DNA from: an uncultured Pseudohongiella sp.
GTDB lineage: Bacteria; Pseudomonadota; Gammaproteobacteria; Pseudomonadales; Pseudohongiellaceae
DNA length: 64,000 nucleotides
NCBI GenBank assembly: GCA_951812715.1
Contig: OX638323.1
Coordinates: 992,001 to 1,056,000 of the forward strand
Reading direction: 5' to 3'
Shown in pieces: positions 7,939 through 16,845 of the stretch (position 1 is its first letter; every line of letters begins with the position of its first letter). The position numbers were made by a program, and so were the translations under genes. Under the pieces are notes generated by a model that searched no databases, had not been told where the DNA came from, and was given only the letters and a program-made list of their open reading frames with translations.

Positions 7939-9060
7939 ATGCGTATTGGTTCGCCAAAAGAAAGCAAGAATCACGAGTACAGAGTCGGACTCAATGTTGA
8001 GTCCGTGCAAGGACTGGTTGCTGACGGCCATCAAGTCTGGATCGAGTCCGGCGCGGGCGCGGGAATCGGCGAAAGCGATGCGGACTACCGCCGGGCGGGC
8101 GCGCAAATCGCCGCCACCGCGGCAGAGGTATTCGAAGCTGTGGACCTGATCGTCAAGGTCAAGGAACCGAGCAACGTCGAGCGCCGCTTGCTGCTGCCGC
8201 GCCATACCTTGTTCGGCTATCTGCATCTGGCCTCGGATCCGGAGCAAACCGACGACCTGCAGGCCAGCGGCGCGATTTGCATAGCATTCGAGACCGTGAC
8301 CAATGACCAGGGCGGTCTGCCATTGCTGGTTCCGATGTCCGAAATCGCCGGTCGCGCGGCGGTGCAGGCGGCAGCGGTTTTTCTGCAGAAACGCCAGGGC
8401 GGCATGGGTCTGTTACTCAGCGGCGCTACCGGCGTCGAGCCGGGCAACGTGGTAGTCATTGGCGGCGGCACGGTAGGCAGCAATGCGGCGCGGATTGCGC
8501 TCGGCCTGGGCGCCCGGGTCAGCATAGTCGAAAAATTTCCGGCGCGGCGGGCTCAGTTGCGGGAACTTCTCGGGCCGGAAGTGGAATGCGCGGAATCAAC
8601 TCCGGAAGAGATTGAGCGGCTTGTGGTAGATGCGGATCTGGTGGTAGGCGCCCTGCTTGTTCCGGGCGGGCGCGTTCCGCACATGGTTACCGAATCTCTG
8701 GTAAAGAAGATGAAAAAGGGCGCTGTGCTGGCCGACGTGTGTATCGACCAGGGCGGCTGCTTTGAAACATCGCGGCCGACTACCCACGACGAGCCGACGT
8801 TCATCAAACATGGCGTGGTGCACTATTGCGTCGCCAATATTCCCGGCACGGTGCCGATCACTTCGACCAAGGCGCTGAATCACGCCACGCTGCCATTCAT
8901 CCGTGAACTTGCAAACCAGGGAATCAAACGGGCGCTGGAGCGGAACGAGCACTTGCGCCGGGGTTTGAACGTCTGCCGGGGCCACATTACCTACGAGGCG
9001 GTGGCGAAAGGACTGGGCAGGGATTTCATCGCGCCGGAAAGCGGTCTGCAATTGCTGTAA
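7939..9060 (+). CDS. ald: Alanine dehydrogenase
   Basis: NAD-dependent alanine dehydrogenase interconverts L-alanine and pyruvate plus ammonia. At 373 residues it has full family length. It starts with MRIGSPKESKNHEYRVGL, carries the catalytic Lys in IVKVKEP (about 75) and His in YLHLAS (about 96), and has a Rossmann fold VVVIGGGTVGSNAA near residue 180. The C-terminal part includes YCVANIPGTVPITST. A G-rich ribosome site (CTGGGGGGTT) precedes the ATG. It is single-gene, divergent from the metallo-hydrolase. Confidence 0.95.
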   Translation: MRIGSPKESKNHEYRVGLNVESVQGLVADGHQVWIESGAGAGIGESDADYRRAGAQIAATAAEVFEAVDLIVKVKEPSNVERRLLLPRHTLFGYLHLASDPEQTDDLQASGAICIAFETVTNDQGGLPLLVPMSEIAGRAAVQAAAVFLQKRQGGMGLLLSGATGVEPGNVVVIGGGTVGSNAARIALGLGARVSIVEKFPARRAQLRELLGPEVECAESTPEEIERLVVDADLVVGALLVPGGRVPHMVTESLVKKMKKGAVLADVCIDQGGCFETSRPTTHDEPTFIKHGVVHYCVANIPGTVPITSTKALNHATLPFIRELANQGIKRALERNEHLRRGLNVCRGHITYEAVAKGLGRDFIAPESGLQLL

Positions 9061-9089
9061 CACCGGCCATACGCGCCGCGGCGCCGGAA

Positions 9090-10256
9090 TCAGTAACTGC
9101 GTGGCAAGCCGAGCACGTGCTCGGCGACGTAATTCAGGATCATTTCCTGGGTGATTGGCGCGAGCTTGATCAGCCGGGCTTCGCGCCAATAGCGCTCGAC
9201 GTGATACTCCCGCGCATACCCGAATCCGCCGTGGGTTTGCAGCGCCACATCGGCAGCGTTGAATCCGGCTTCCGCCGCCAGCCATTTGGCCATGTTCGCT
9301 TCCTTGCCGCAGGGCTGATCGTGATCGATCAGCCAGGCCGCCTTCGCCACCATCAACGCGGCGGCTTCGAGTTGGGTGCGCGCCTGGGCCAGCGGGAAGG
9401 CAATCCCCTGATTTTTGCCGATTGGGCGGCCGAATACCTCGCGCTCGTTGGCGTAGTTCACCGCCCGGCGCAGCGCGGCGCGCCCGATTCCAACGGCTTC
9501 CGAGGCAACGAGAATACGTTCGGCGTTCAGTCCGTCAAGCAGATGGTAAAAGCCCCTGCCCTCTTCGCCGATACGATCGGATGCTGCCACCGGCAGATCG
9601 TCGTATACGACTTCGCAAGTAGTTACAGCGTTGCGGCCCAGCTTGGGAATCGGTGAAATATTGACTTCGGGCCGCTGCAACTCCGCGAACAGCAAAGTCA
9701 TGCCGTCGGTCTTGCGCTTCACGTCTTCCCGAGGAGTGGTCCGCACAAGCAGCACCACGCGCTCGCAGTGCGTGGCCTTGGTGGTCCAGACCTTGCGCCC
9801 GCGCACGATGTATCGGTCGCCCTCGCGGCGGGCGGAAGTGCGGATCGAAGTGGTGTCAGTGCCGGCGTCAGGCTCGGTAACGCCGAAAGCCACGTGCAGC
9901 GAACCACTGGCGACATCGGGCAGATACTTCTCGCGCAGTGCGTCGGAGCCATGCTTGACCAATGGATGAATGCCGAACATCGACAGATGCACGGGTGAGG
10001 CGCCATTCATGGCCGCGCCGGAAGCAGCGATTTCCTCAAGCAGGATAGCTGCGTCGCGAATGCCCCGGCCGGCGCCGCCCCAGCGTTCGGGAATCGCGGT
10101 GCCGATCCAGCCGGCGGCGGCAACCTGGTCATAGAACTCATGGGGAAACTCGCCGAGGCGGTCGCGTTCTTCCCAATATTCGTCCGCAAAACGACTGCAA
10201 AGACTCGCGACCGACTCCCGGATCATGCGCTGTTCTTCGGTTTCGACGAATTCCAC
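9090..10256 (-). CDS. Acyl-CoA dehydrogenase
   Basis: An FAD enzyme that makes a 2,3-double bond in an acyl-CoA. At 388 residues it has the usual length. Family motifs are VAFGVTEPDAGTDTTSI (FAD/substrate region), GRKVWTTKATHCERVVLLV, and YANEREVFGRPIGKNQGI with THGGFGYAREYHVERYWRE near the C-terminus. The catalytic Glu is not obvious by eye. It lies two bases after the CitE-like lyase gene, so they form one operon with the MaoC gene (order maoC, lyase, dehydrogenase). Substrate is unknown; context suggests a branched C5 or short acyl-CoA. Confidence 0.88.
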   Translation of the reverse strand: MEFVETEEQRMIRESVASLCSRFADEYWEERDRLGEFPHEFYDQVAAAGWIGTAIPERWGGAGRGIRDAAILLEEIAASGAAMNGASPVHLSMFGIHPLVKHGSDALREKYLPDVASGSLHVAFGVTEPDAGTDTTSIRTSARREGDRYIVRGRKVWTTKATHCERVVLLVRTTPREDVKRKTDGMTLLFAELQRPEVNISPIPKLGRNAVTTCEVVYDDLPVAASDRIGEEGRGFYHLLDGLNAERILVASEAVGIGRAALRRAVNYANEREVFGRPIGKNQGIAFPLAQARTQLEAAALMVAKAAWLIDHDQPCGKEANMAKWLAAEAGFNAADVALQTHGGFGYAREYHVERYWREARLIKLAPITQEMILNYVAEHVLGLPRSY

Positions 10257-10258
10257 GC

Positions 10259-11182
10259 TCAGATTTCCGTTTTTTTGCTAGCGCGCGCGAGGAGCCGGCG
10301 CGCGCGTTTCAGATGCGGCGCATCCACCATCCGGCCCTTGAAGCGAAAGGCGATGCGGCCTTGGCGCCGCTGTTCCGCGGCGGTGGCGAGCAACTCCTCG
10401 GCTTCGTCGATTTCCGCCGGACTCGGGGTGAACATCTCGTTCACGATCTCGATCTGATCCGGGTGAATGGTCAATTTGCCGGCAAATCCCATGCTCGCGG
10501 CGCGCCGGCATTCTTCGCGCAATCCTTTCAGATCGCGGATATCGGCATAAATCGTGTCGACCGGCTGCTTGCCCGCGGCTGTTGCCGCCAGCAGGGTGAG
10601 TGAACGCACCAGGCGGAACACTTCCAGATACTCGCCGGTTTCGTCGCGTGTGGCGCTGGCGCCGAGTTCGGCGGAAAGATCCTCCGAGCCCCAGGTCATG
10701 CCATCGACGCGGGGATGGGCCGCCATTTCCGGCAGATGGAAAGCCGAACTCGGCGTTTCCGTGCCGATCAGTAATAGTTTTACCGAACCGTGAGCGAGCC
10801 CTGAACGCCGCTCCTGTTCCTCGACAAGGCCAGCGACGGCCTCGACATCCTGAGCGCTCGATACTTTCGGCACAATCAGGCCATCAGGCGCACAGCCGAT
10901 GACCGCGGCGATATCGGCTTCGCCCCAGGGAGACGCAAGCGGATTGATGCGGACCAGCTTCTGCCTGCCGCCGAAATCCGCCTCGCGCAGCCAGGCGCAG
11001 ACCGCTTCTCGTGCGGCGAACTTGCCTTCAGGCGTCACCGAATCCTCGAGATCGAGAATCAGCGCATCGGCGGCAAGTCCAAGTGATTTCCCGAACATGC
11101 GCTCATTGCCGCCGGGCACGAAATGGATGCTGCGCCGGCGGGCGGGCGATTCCGTGTATTCCATATCAGGATCGACTGGCAT
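10259..11182 (-). CDS. CitE-like CoA ester lyase (HpcH/HpaI superfamily)
   Basis: A 307-residue protein. Motifs of the citrate-lyase-beta family: RRRSIHFVPGGNERMFGK at the N-terminus, DALILDLEDSVTPEGKFAAR with metal-binding acidic residues, KLVRINPLASPWGEADI, DGLIVPKVSSA, LLLIGTETPSSAFHLPEM and GKLTIHPDQIEIVNEMF. Relatives cleave malyl-CoA, methylmalyl-CoA or citramalyl-CoA. Next to a MaoC gene and an Ich-like hydratase, citramalyl-CoA lyase is the best guess. A good ribosome site (GGAAGGAC) precedes the ATG. Confidence 0.83.
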   Translation of the reverse strand: MPVDPDMEYTESPARRRSIHFVPGGNERMFGKSLGLAADALILDLEDSVTPEGKFAAREAVCAWLREADFGGRQKLVRINPLASPWGEADIAAVIGCAPDGLIVPKVSSAQDVEAVAGLVEEQERRSGLAHGSVKLLLIGTETPSSAFHLPEMAAHPRVDGMTWGSEDLSAELGASATRDETGEYLEVFRLVRSLTLLAATAAGKQPVDTIYADIRDLKGLREECRRAASMGFAGKLTIHPDQIEIVNEMFTPSPAEIDEAEELLATAAEQRRQGRIAFRFKGRMVDAPHLKRARRLLARASKKTEI

Positions 11183-11201
11183 ATACCGTCCTTCCGGAAG
11201 C

Positions 11202-11660
11202 TCAGGCTTCCCGCGGCAGGCGCAGCATCATGCTCTTGCGCAGGCACTGGCAGACGATTTCATCGCGCTGATTGCGGCCGATATGCTCGAACCAGACGAT
11301 GCCGCGATCGGACTTGGTCTTCGATTCGCGCTTGTCGGTGATGCGCGTCCGCACGCGGATGGTGTCGCCGATGAAGACCGGATTGGGAAATTCGACCTGT
11401 TCCATGCCGAGGTTGCCGATGGTGGTGCCGAGCGTGGTGTCGCCGACGGAAAGGCCGACCACCAGGCCCAGGGTGAACAGGCTGTTGACCAGGCGCTGAC
11501 CGTGCTGCGAGGCGGCGGCGAACTCGGCGTCGATATGCAACGGCTGGGGATTGTGAGTCATGGTGGAAAACAGCAGATTGTCCGCTTCGGTAATCGTGCG
11601 ATGCGGCAAATGGTCGAACGCCATGCCGATTTCCAGTTCTTCAAAGTACTTGCCGGACAT
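11202..11660 (-). CDS. MaoC-like acyl-CoA hydratase
   Basis: A 152-residue hot-dog-fold protein starting MSGKYFEELEIGMAF. It has the MaoC hydratase pattern: a catalytic-type Asn-His pair (MTHNPQPLHID), followed by RLVNSLFTLGLVVGLSV and VEFPNPVFIGDTIRVRT. It heads the leftward operon with the lyase and dehydrogenase, and diverges from the larger hydratase gene with a 54-base gap that must hold both promoters. It should hydrate an enoyl-CoA intermediate. Confidence 0.83.
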   Translation of the reverse strand: MSGKYFEELEIGMAFDHLPHRTITEADNLLFSTMTHNPQPLHIDAEFAAASQHGQRLVNSLFTLGLVVGLSVGDTTLGTTIGNLGMEQVEFPNPVFIGDTIRVRTRITDKRESKTKSDRGIVWFEHIGRNQRDEIVCQCLRKSMMLRLPREA

Positions 11661-11714
11661 AAGTCGAGATTCCTGCTATTTTTTTGGCCAGTTGTCGGAC
11701 TGGCCGAAGGCATT

Positions 11715-12575
11715 ATGACAGATAGCGCGAGCAAAATTGACGCATGGCTCGGCAGGACCGAGTCCTGCACCGAACGCATCGGCCCGAATCCGCTGCGCGG
11801 TTTCGCCGCCCTGCTCGACCGGCCGGAAACGCCGGCCATTGCGGGTTCACCCTTGCCGCCGCTCTGGCACTGGTTTTATTTCCTGGAAATGACGCCGCAA
11901 AGCCGAATCGCCCATGACGGCCATGCGGAGAAAGGCGGCTTCCTGCCGCCCATCGAATTGCCGCGGCGCATGTGGGCGGGCAGCCGGTTTCGGTTCAATC
12001 ACCCGCTGCGGATCGGTGAAACCGTTACCCGGCGTTCGCGCATCGACAGCATCGACTTCAAGCAGGGGCGCAGTGGGAAACTTGCCTTTGTCGAGGTGGG
12101 TCACGAATACGACAGCCCCTCGGGTCTCGCCTTCAGTGAACGGCACGACATCGTCTATCGCGAGGCGCGGTCAGCCGATTCCGCCGCGCCGCCGCCGCAA
12201 CCCGCGCCGGCCGATCCCAACTTCGAACGCGAAACCCGGGCCGATGCTATCGCGCTGTTCCGCTATTCGGCCCTTACCTTCAATGCTCATCGCATTCATT
12301 ACGACCGGGACTATGTGCGCGAGGTGGAAGGCTACCCCGGCCTGCTCGTGCATGGGCCGCTGCTGGCGACCTTGCTGCTCGATGAGTTGCTGCGGCAATT
12401 TCCCGGCAGGCCGCTTCTCGAATATTCGTTTCGTGTGATGCATCCGGTTTTCGATACGGAATCATTCCGCTTGTGCGGCCGCGAACCCGACGAAGAGGGG
12501 CGGACCGAAATCTGGATTGCCAATGAAGACGGCGCCCTGTGCCTTCAGGGCGAAGCGCGGATGGCGCCGGAATGA
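11715..12575 (+). CDS. Two-domain FAS1-type/MaoC dehydratase, itaconyl- or mesaconyl-CoA hydratase-like
   Basis: A 286-residue protein starting MTDSASKIDAWLGRTE. The N-terminal half resembles the first hot-dog domain (PLPPLWHWFYFLE, then GFLPPIELPRRMWAGSRF); the second carries RYSALTFNAHRIHYDRDY and YPGLLVHGPLLATLL, typical of itaconyl-CoA and mesaconyl-C4-CoA hydratases. The frame is open far upstream over the antisense lyase gene, but that is a shadow; the ATG at 11715 matches the domain start. Its TGA overlaps the ATG of the broken CoA-transferase (ATGA), so the two were translationally coupled. Confidence 0.8.
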   Translation: MTDSASKIDAWLGRTESCTERIGPNPLRGFAALLDRPETPAIAGSPLPPLWHWFYFLEMTPQSRIAHDGHAEKGGFLPPIELPRRMWAGSRFRFNHPLRIGETVTRRSRIDSIDFKQGRSGKLAFVEVGHEYDSPSGLAFSERHDIVYREARSADSAAPPPQPAPADPNFERETRADAIALFRYSALTFNAHRIHYDRDYVREVEGYPGLLVHGPLLATLLLDELLRQFPGRPLLEYSFRVMHPVFDTESFRLCGREPDEEGRTEIWIANEDGALCLQGEARMAPE

Positions 12576-13173
12576 CCCAGCCTCCCCTCGCCGGAATTAC
12601 GGTTCTCTCACTGGAACACGCCATAGCCGCGCCGCTTTGCACCCGGCAACTCGCCGAACTCGGCGCCCGGGAAATCCTGGGACACCCACCTATGACGGAA
12701 GACCCGAGATTCGCCGGCAACGCCGCTCGCTCGCGGAACCGAGATGAATTGCGCGAATTGATTCTGGGGAAATCCTGGGACACCCACCTATGACGAAAGA
12801 CCCGAGATTCGCCGGCAACGCCGCTCGCTCGCGGAACCGGGATGAATTGCGCGAATTTATTCTGGCGGCATTCGAGAATCTCGATTCCGCCACGGTTACC
12901 GGCAGACTCGACGCCGCCGGTATCGCCTGGGCCGACGTGAATGACATGGCCGGAGTCTGGGAACACCCGCAACTGGAGGCGCTGGGGAGGTTTATCGAAG
13001 TAGGCAGCCCGGCCGGCCCGATCACCGTCCTGAAACCGCCGGGAAACAACAATTCATACGAACCGGAGATAAGCCCCATCCCCCCGGTCGGCGAACACAC
13101 CGAGAACATTTTGCGCGAACTGGGCTACTCCAATGCCGAAATCAAGGATCTGGTCGGCGAAAAGGTAATCTGA
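12572..13173 (+). pseudogene. CaiB/BaiF family CoA-transferase remnant
   Basis: The first 33 codons are a normal family III CoA-transferase N-terminus (GITVLSLEHAIAAPLCTRQL, then AELGAR). The sequence then jumps to a C-terminal region (DPRFAGNAARSRNRDELRE), with about 200 residues missing, including the region of the catalytic Asp. A 98-bp direct duplication in this part shifts the frame, giving a stop (TGA at 12791-12793) and restarting the C-terminal frame (DSATVTGRLDAAGIAWADV, ending IKDLVGEKVI). It cannot be functional. An intact enzyme would have activated the acid for the neighbouring hydratase and lyase. Confidence 0.85.
12671..12866 (+). repeat. 98-bp tandem duplication inside the CoA-transferase remnant
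   Basis: Copies are 12671-12768 and 12769-12866, both starting GAAATCCTGGGACACCCACC. They differ at about four positions. The length is not a multiple of three, so the duplication itself breaks the frame. Confidence 0.9.
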
Positions 13174-13201
13174 TCCGCGGGCGAGGTTTGCCTTGCTCGT
13201 T

Positions 13202-14917
13202 CTATGGGGTCGAGGAAGCCGGATAAACCGTTCCCTCGAAAACGGTTCCCCAGATTTCGATGTCTTTCAGCGTAGAGACCGGCGCCTCGAACGGATCGGT
13301 TTCCAGAATCGTGAAATCCGCTTTCTTGCCGGCAACAATGCTGCCGATCTCGTCTTCGAGTCCCATGGCGAAAGCCGCGTCTATCGTCACCGCGCGCAAG
13401 GCCTCCTCGACGCTGATGCGCTCCTCCGGCGCCATGAGTGTCCCATTGGCCGTCGTGCGATTCGAAGCCACCCATGCCAGCCACAAGGGCGATGCCGGCG
13501 CCATCGTGAAGTCCGAATGCAGGGACGTGGGGATGCCGTTACGCACCATCGCCCCGATGCGGGACATCTGTGAGGCACGGTCGTAACCCAGCCCGCTTTC
13601 GGCATACTTGTCGCCCAGCGCCCACAGGTAATTCGGCTGGGCTGAAATCACCACACCAAGCGCCGCGGCCCGGCGAAGCTGTTCATTGGTGGATATGCCG
13701 ACGTGATGCAAGGTGAAACGATGGTCGAACCGCGGCCTTTCCTGGAGTTGCCTGTCGAGGATATCCAGCACCACGTCCAGCCCTTCGTCGCCGTTGACGT
13801 GAACGTGGATCTGGTAGCCGTCGTTCCAATAGGGGCGAATCGCAGCCTCCAGCGTTTCCGGAGCCATCATCCACTTGCCTTCGTGCCCGTCCGTGTATCC
13901 GGGATACTTCATTCGCATATTCAGTGCGAAAAATCCGCCGTCCGCGAAAAACTTGACGTGCCGACCCGAAAAAACCCTGGGATAACTGACCGCGGCAAAC
14001 TCATCGACCTCCGGCTTCGCCGGCGGCGTCAGCATAGTTGCCGGCGAGGCCACCATGAACATTCTGAACGGCGTTCGCGAATCGCCGAAGTGGTCCTGAT
14101 AAACCTCGGCTTCCTCCTGCAATCCGAGGTATCCGCCGACGCCCATGTCACCGATGGTCGTTATCCCGCCCGCGTGAACGGCGTCGCGCAAGGCGTCCAG
14201 TCCCGCCCGCAATCGTTCGGGATCGAAGAAATACGGCACCAGCCGCTCCAGCGCGACATCGACTCCACTCTCGGAAAAGAACCCCTCGCCCAACTCGACA
14301 TCCGGATGGATTCCGATATCGTCGGTGTTGAGCCCAAGCCAATCGAGCGCCGCGGTGTTCATGACGATTTCGTGAAACGAACGCTGGATCAGGACGATCG
14401 GCTTGTCCGTGGAGATGGCATCAAGTTCCGGCCGCATGACCTCGCCGTGCCAGGAAGCGTGATAGCCCCAACTGAGCAGCGGAGCGGCAGGGTCGGCATT
14501 CGCCGCGAGTTCTTCCTCCAGGCGCCGGACAAAGCCTTCATGCGTGCGCGTGGCCGGCACCTGCATATCGCCCACCTGCCATTCCTGCGGCGTTATCCAG
14601 ACCGTATTGAGCACGATAGACGCCAGGAACGGATGCAGGTGATTGTCGATCAGGCCGGGAACGATTACCTTGCCCGCGAACCGCTCGTCCACGCTGACGT
14701 CCCGGCCCGCTTCCCAGGCCGCAAAATCGTCAACGTCGCCAACCGCTACGATCCGGCCCTCGCTTACCGCAACAGCCGAGGCGCGGGGAAGGGACGGATC
14801 CATGGTGATGACCGTGCCGGCCGGATAGATCGTCAACGACTCGACCTGGGCAACGCCCGTCAGTGGAACGATAGACAAGACCAATGCCATGCCTGTCGCA
14901 ATCGGAATTCGCTTCAT
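13202..14917 (-). CDS. Exported amidohydrolase (YtcJ-like, amidohydrolase 3)
   Basis: A 571-residue protein with a signal peptide (MKRIPIATGMALVLSIVPL, cleavage near GVAQ). It is a metal-dependent TIM-barrel hydrolase: VIVPGLIDNHLHPF (HxH ligands), IQRSFHEIVMN, GITTIGDMGVGG, YQIHVHVNGDEGLDVVLD, FTLHHVGIST and TSLHSDFTMAPASPLWLAWV. The C-terminus (EIGSIVAGKKADFTILE) is typical of the superfamily. Export suggests it acts on a periplasmic or external compound; no substrate can be assigned. It is monocistronic. Confidence 0.87.
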   Translation of the reverse strand: MKRIPIATGMALVLSIVPLTGVAQVESLTIYPAGTVITMDPSLPRASAVAVSEGRIVAVGDVDDFAAWEAGRDVSVDERFAGKVIVPGLIDNHLHPFLASIVLNTVWITPQEWQVGDMQVPATRTHEGFVRRLEEELAANADPAAPLLSWGYHASWHGEVMRPELDAISTDKPIVLIQRSFHEIVMNTAALDWLGLNTDDIGIHPDVELGEGFFSESGVDVALERLVPYFFDPERLRAGLDALRDAVHAGGITTIGDMGVGGYLGLQEEAEVYQDHFGDSRTPFRMFMVASPATMLTPPAKPEVDEFAAVSYPRVFSGRHVKFFADGGFFALNMRMKYPGYTDGHEGKWMMAPETLEAAIRPYWNDGYQIHVHVNGDEGLDVVLDILDRQLQERPRFDHRFTLHHVGISTNEQLRRAAALGVVISAQPNYLWALGDKYAESGLGYDRASQMSRIGAMVRNGIPTSLHSDFTMAPASPLWLAWVASNRTTANGTLMAPEERISVEEALRAVTIDAAFAMGLEDEIGSIVAGKKADFTILETDPFEAPVSTLKDIEIWGTVFEGTVYPASSTP

Positions 14918-15054
14918 GCCAAACCTCTGGCTCTACCCGGCTTTACGTCTCCGAACAATGGTCGCATACGCCTGCGCCGAATCACAGACAGCGCCCCAGC
15001 GAATTTCCTGATTCAACGGGGCAGATCGCCTGTGATACCATCTCCCGCCCCAAC

Positions 15055-15144
15055 GGAGAGATGGCCGAGTGGCTGAAGGCGCGCCCCTGCTAAGGGCGTA
15101 TAGGTTAATCCCTATCGAGGGTTCGAATCCCTCTCTCTCCGCCA
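15055..15144 (+). tRNA. tRNA-Ser(GCT)
   Basis: A 90-base class II tRNA: acceptor GGAGAGA paired with TCTCTCC, loop CTGCTAA with anticodon GCT, a long variable arm (GTATAGGTTAATCCCTATC region), TPsiC loop GGTTCGAATCC, discriminator G and encoded CCA at 15142-15144. The following 281 bases (15145-15425) hold no convincing gene. An open frame ending at 15350 reads through the tRNA and is not supported. Imported genes follow, making this a likely integration site, although no second att copy was seen. Confidence 0.95.
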
Positions 15145-15425
15145 GGCAAATTCTTGTAACTCGCTTGGTCGCAAAGGAAATTCTGGAATTCAAAGAAATT
15201 ACTGTATCTCTATTTTTGACTATTTGCGTGAGACCAGGCGAAGTTACTCACAACCAGGGGGCTCGAGTTTTGAGCGATTTTAAGGAAGCATGGAACCGCA
15301 TTACGGAGTACGTCGCGTTAGGTATCCCTGATCGCATTCAACTAAAGTGACGAGCCCGATGCCATCGGCTCCCTCTCTGTTGCCGATATTCTGATAAACT
15401 ACCAACAATCAAGGAAAGAATCGCG

Positions 15426-15683
15426 ATGACTGTGCTGAATCCCCGTAACCCTGACGAGCCCCTAAGCGACATTCTCGTGGCGGCCGACCTCTCGGTTACA
15501 GATTCGGAATCTCAATCCGGCTACACTTGGCAATTCATTTCCAGGCATATCAATGAAAACGAGAGCATATCGCCAGCTTTAGCAGTTGCGCTAGAACGCA
15601 TGCAAGGGAGCAACGCATTCTATAGAGTAGGTCAGCAGACCGTACACAAACTGGCGCTGAAGCGCCGCCGTCAAGCCGCCTGA
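15426..15683 (+). CDS. Small protein before the DNA methyltransferase, possibly HTH-type
   Basis: An 85-residue protein starting MTVLNPRNPDEPLSDILVAA. The segment from about residue 35 (ISRHINENESISPALAVALE, then RMQGSNAFYRVGQQ) weakly resembles the helix-turn-helix end of HigA/Xre regulators. It ends four bases before the methyltransferase, and AAGGAAAG precedes the ATG. A controller-like role for the modification gene is possible. I do not recognise the family. Confidence 0.5.
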   Translation: MTVLNPRNPDEPLSDILVAADLSVTDSESQSGYTWQFISRHINENESISPALAVALERMQGSNAFYRVGQQTVHKLALKRRRQAA

Positions 15684-15687
15684 TCCC

Positions 15688-16845
15688 GTGGCTTCCTGGG
15701 GGCAAACACATAAAGTTGAAATTGCGGACGTCCTCCCGACAGGACGGCGGATTTCGTCGCCCATATTCCAAACAGCCCTAGGTTCCGCATATTGTGGCGA
15801 CTCGTTGCGCTTACTCCAGACAAGGCCCCTTAGCGCCCGGCAGGGACAAGTACAGCTGGTTTTCACGTCTCCTCCGTTTCCCCTCAACACAAAAAAGAGC
15901 TACGGCAACCTACAGGGAGAGGATTACATTAAATGGTTTGCGAAGTTCGCACCGCTTCTCCGCAAGATGGTCACCGACGACGGGTCCATAGTCATCGAGA
16001 TCGGAAACGCCTGGCTGCCCGGCGAGCCTGTCATGTCCACGCACGTTCTTGAGGCTTTTCTCCGATTTCTCAAAAAAGGAGGGCTTCACCTTTGCCAGGA
16101 GTTCATTTGGTACAACCCGGCGCGCCTTCCATCGCCTGTCGAGTGGGTTAACAAAGAGCGCATCAGAGTTAAGGACGCATTCACACGCATCTGGTGGATG
16201 TCTCCCACTACAAGGCCCAAAGCGGATAACCGAAACGTCCTCCGCGAGTACAGCCCCAGTATGAAACGACTTATCGAGACCGGAAAATACAATCCCGGAC
16301 CTCGCCCATCACAACATCTAATTGGCACGGACAGTTTTAAGGCAGACAATGGCGGCGCCATCCCATCCAACGTGGGTGGCGCAGAAAGCTTGCCGACCCT
16401 TGACGCTACCCTCACTCCCAAGGCGTTCACTCGTTGGATTGCCGAAGCTGACAATCTCCTCAAAGTCGCCAATACAGTATCCAGTGATGATTATCGAACC
16501 TTTTGCTTGGCTCAAGGTGCACCGGTTCATCCCGCTCGTATGCCTCGAACGCTTGTCGAATTCTTCCTACGACTCCTTACCGATGAAGGAGATGTTGTTC
16601 TCGACCCGTTTGCAGGCAGCAATACAACGGGAGCGGTTGCCGAGTCCTTTGGTCGACAATGGATCTCCGTGGAAGCCGACTGGATCTACGCCGCCCACTC
16701 AATCGGTCGTTTCAACCCCGATACGTTAACCACTACTTGTGACGAGATTGCGGTCGCGGACCTTCCACGACATATCAACTACCCAGCTACTCACGACGCA
16801 GCCGCTTCATCTTCTTCAGACGCCACCCCGCTTGTGACCTCTTGA
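15688..16845 (+). CDS. DNA methyltransferase, beta class (N4-cytosine or N6-adenine)
   Basis: A 385-residue protein with a GTG start. Motif IV is TSPPF (residues 60-64), followed by the target-recognition region (CQEFIWYNPARLPSPVEWV, then RIWWMSPTT); motif I comes last as DPFAGSNTTGA (about 306), followed by GRQWISVEAD. This circular order (IV before I) defines beta-class enzymes, and SPPF is common in N4-cytosine types. Its 3' end overlaps the convergent gene by 55 bases. Base composition is lower in GC than the neighbours, consistent with transfer. It is probably the modification half of a restriction-modification system now lacking an intact partner. Confidence 0.85.
   Translation: MASWGQTHKVEIADVLPTGRRISSPIFQTALGSAYCGDSLRLLQTRPLSARQGQVQLVFTSPPFPLNTKKSYGNLQGEDYIKWFAKFAPLLRKMVTDDGSIVIEIGNAWLPGEPVMSTHVLEAFLRFLKKGGLHLCQEFIWYNPARLPSPVEWVNKERIRVKDAFTRIWWMSPTTRPKADNRNVLREYSPSMKRLIETGKYNPGPRPSQHLIGTDSFKADNGGAIPSNVGGAESLPTLDATLTPKAFTRWIAEADNLLKVANTVSSDDYRTFCLAQGAPVHPARMPRTLVEFFLRLLTDEGDVVLDPFAGSNTTGAVAESFGRQWISVEADWIYAAHSIGRFNPDTLTTTCDEIAVADLPRHINYPATHDAAASSSSDATPLVTS

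Noticed and set aside
10899..11714. Upstream extension of the hydratase gene in the same frame
   Set aside because: It overlaps the lyase and MaoC genes in antisense; the protein family starts at the ATG at 11715.
15121..15144. attL of an integrated island at the tRNA-Ser 3' end
   Set aside because: No second copy of the tRNA 3' end was seen downstream and no integrase gene is present, so an attachment site is not shown.
15069..15350. Open frame reading through tRNA-Ser
   Set aside because: It begins inside the tRNA and has no homologue I recognise; the tRNA explains the sequence.
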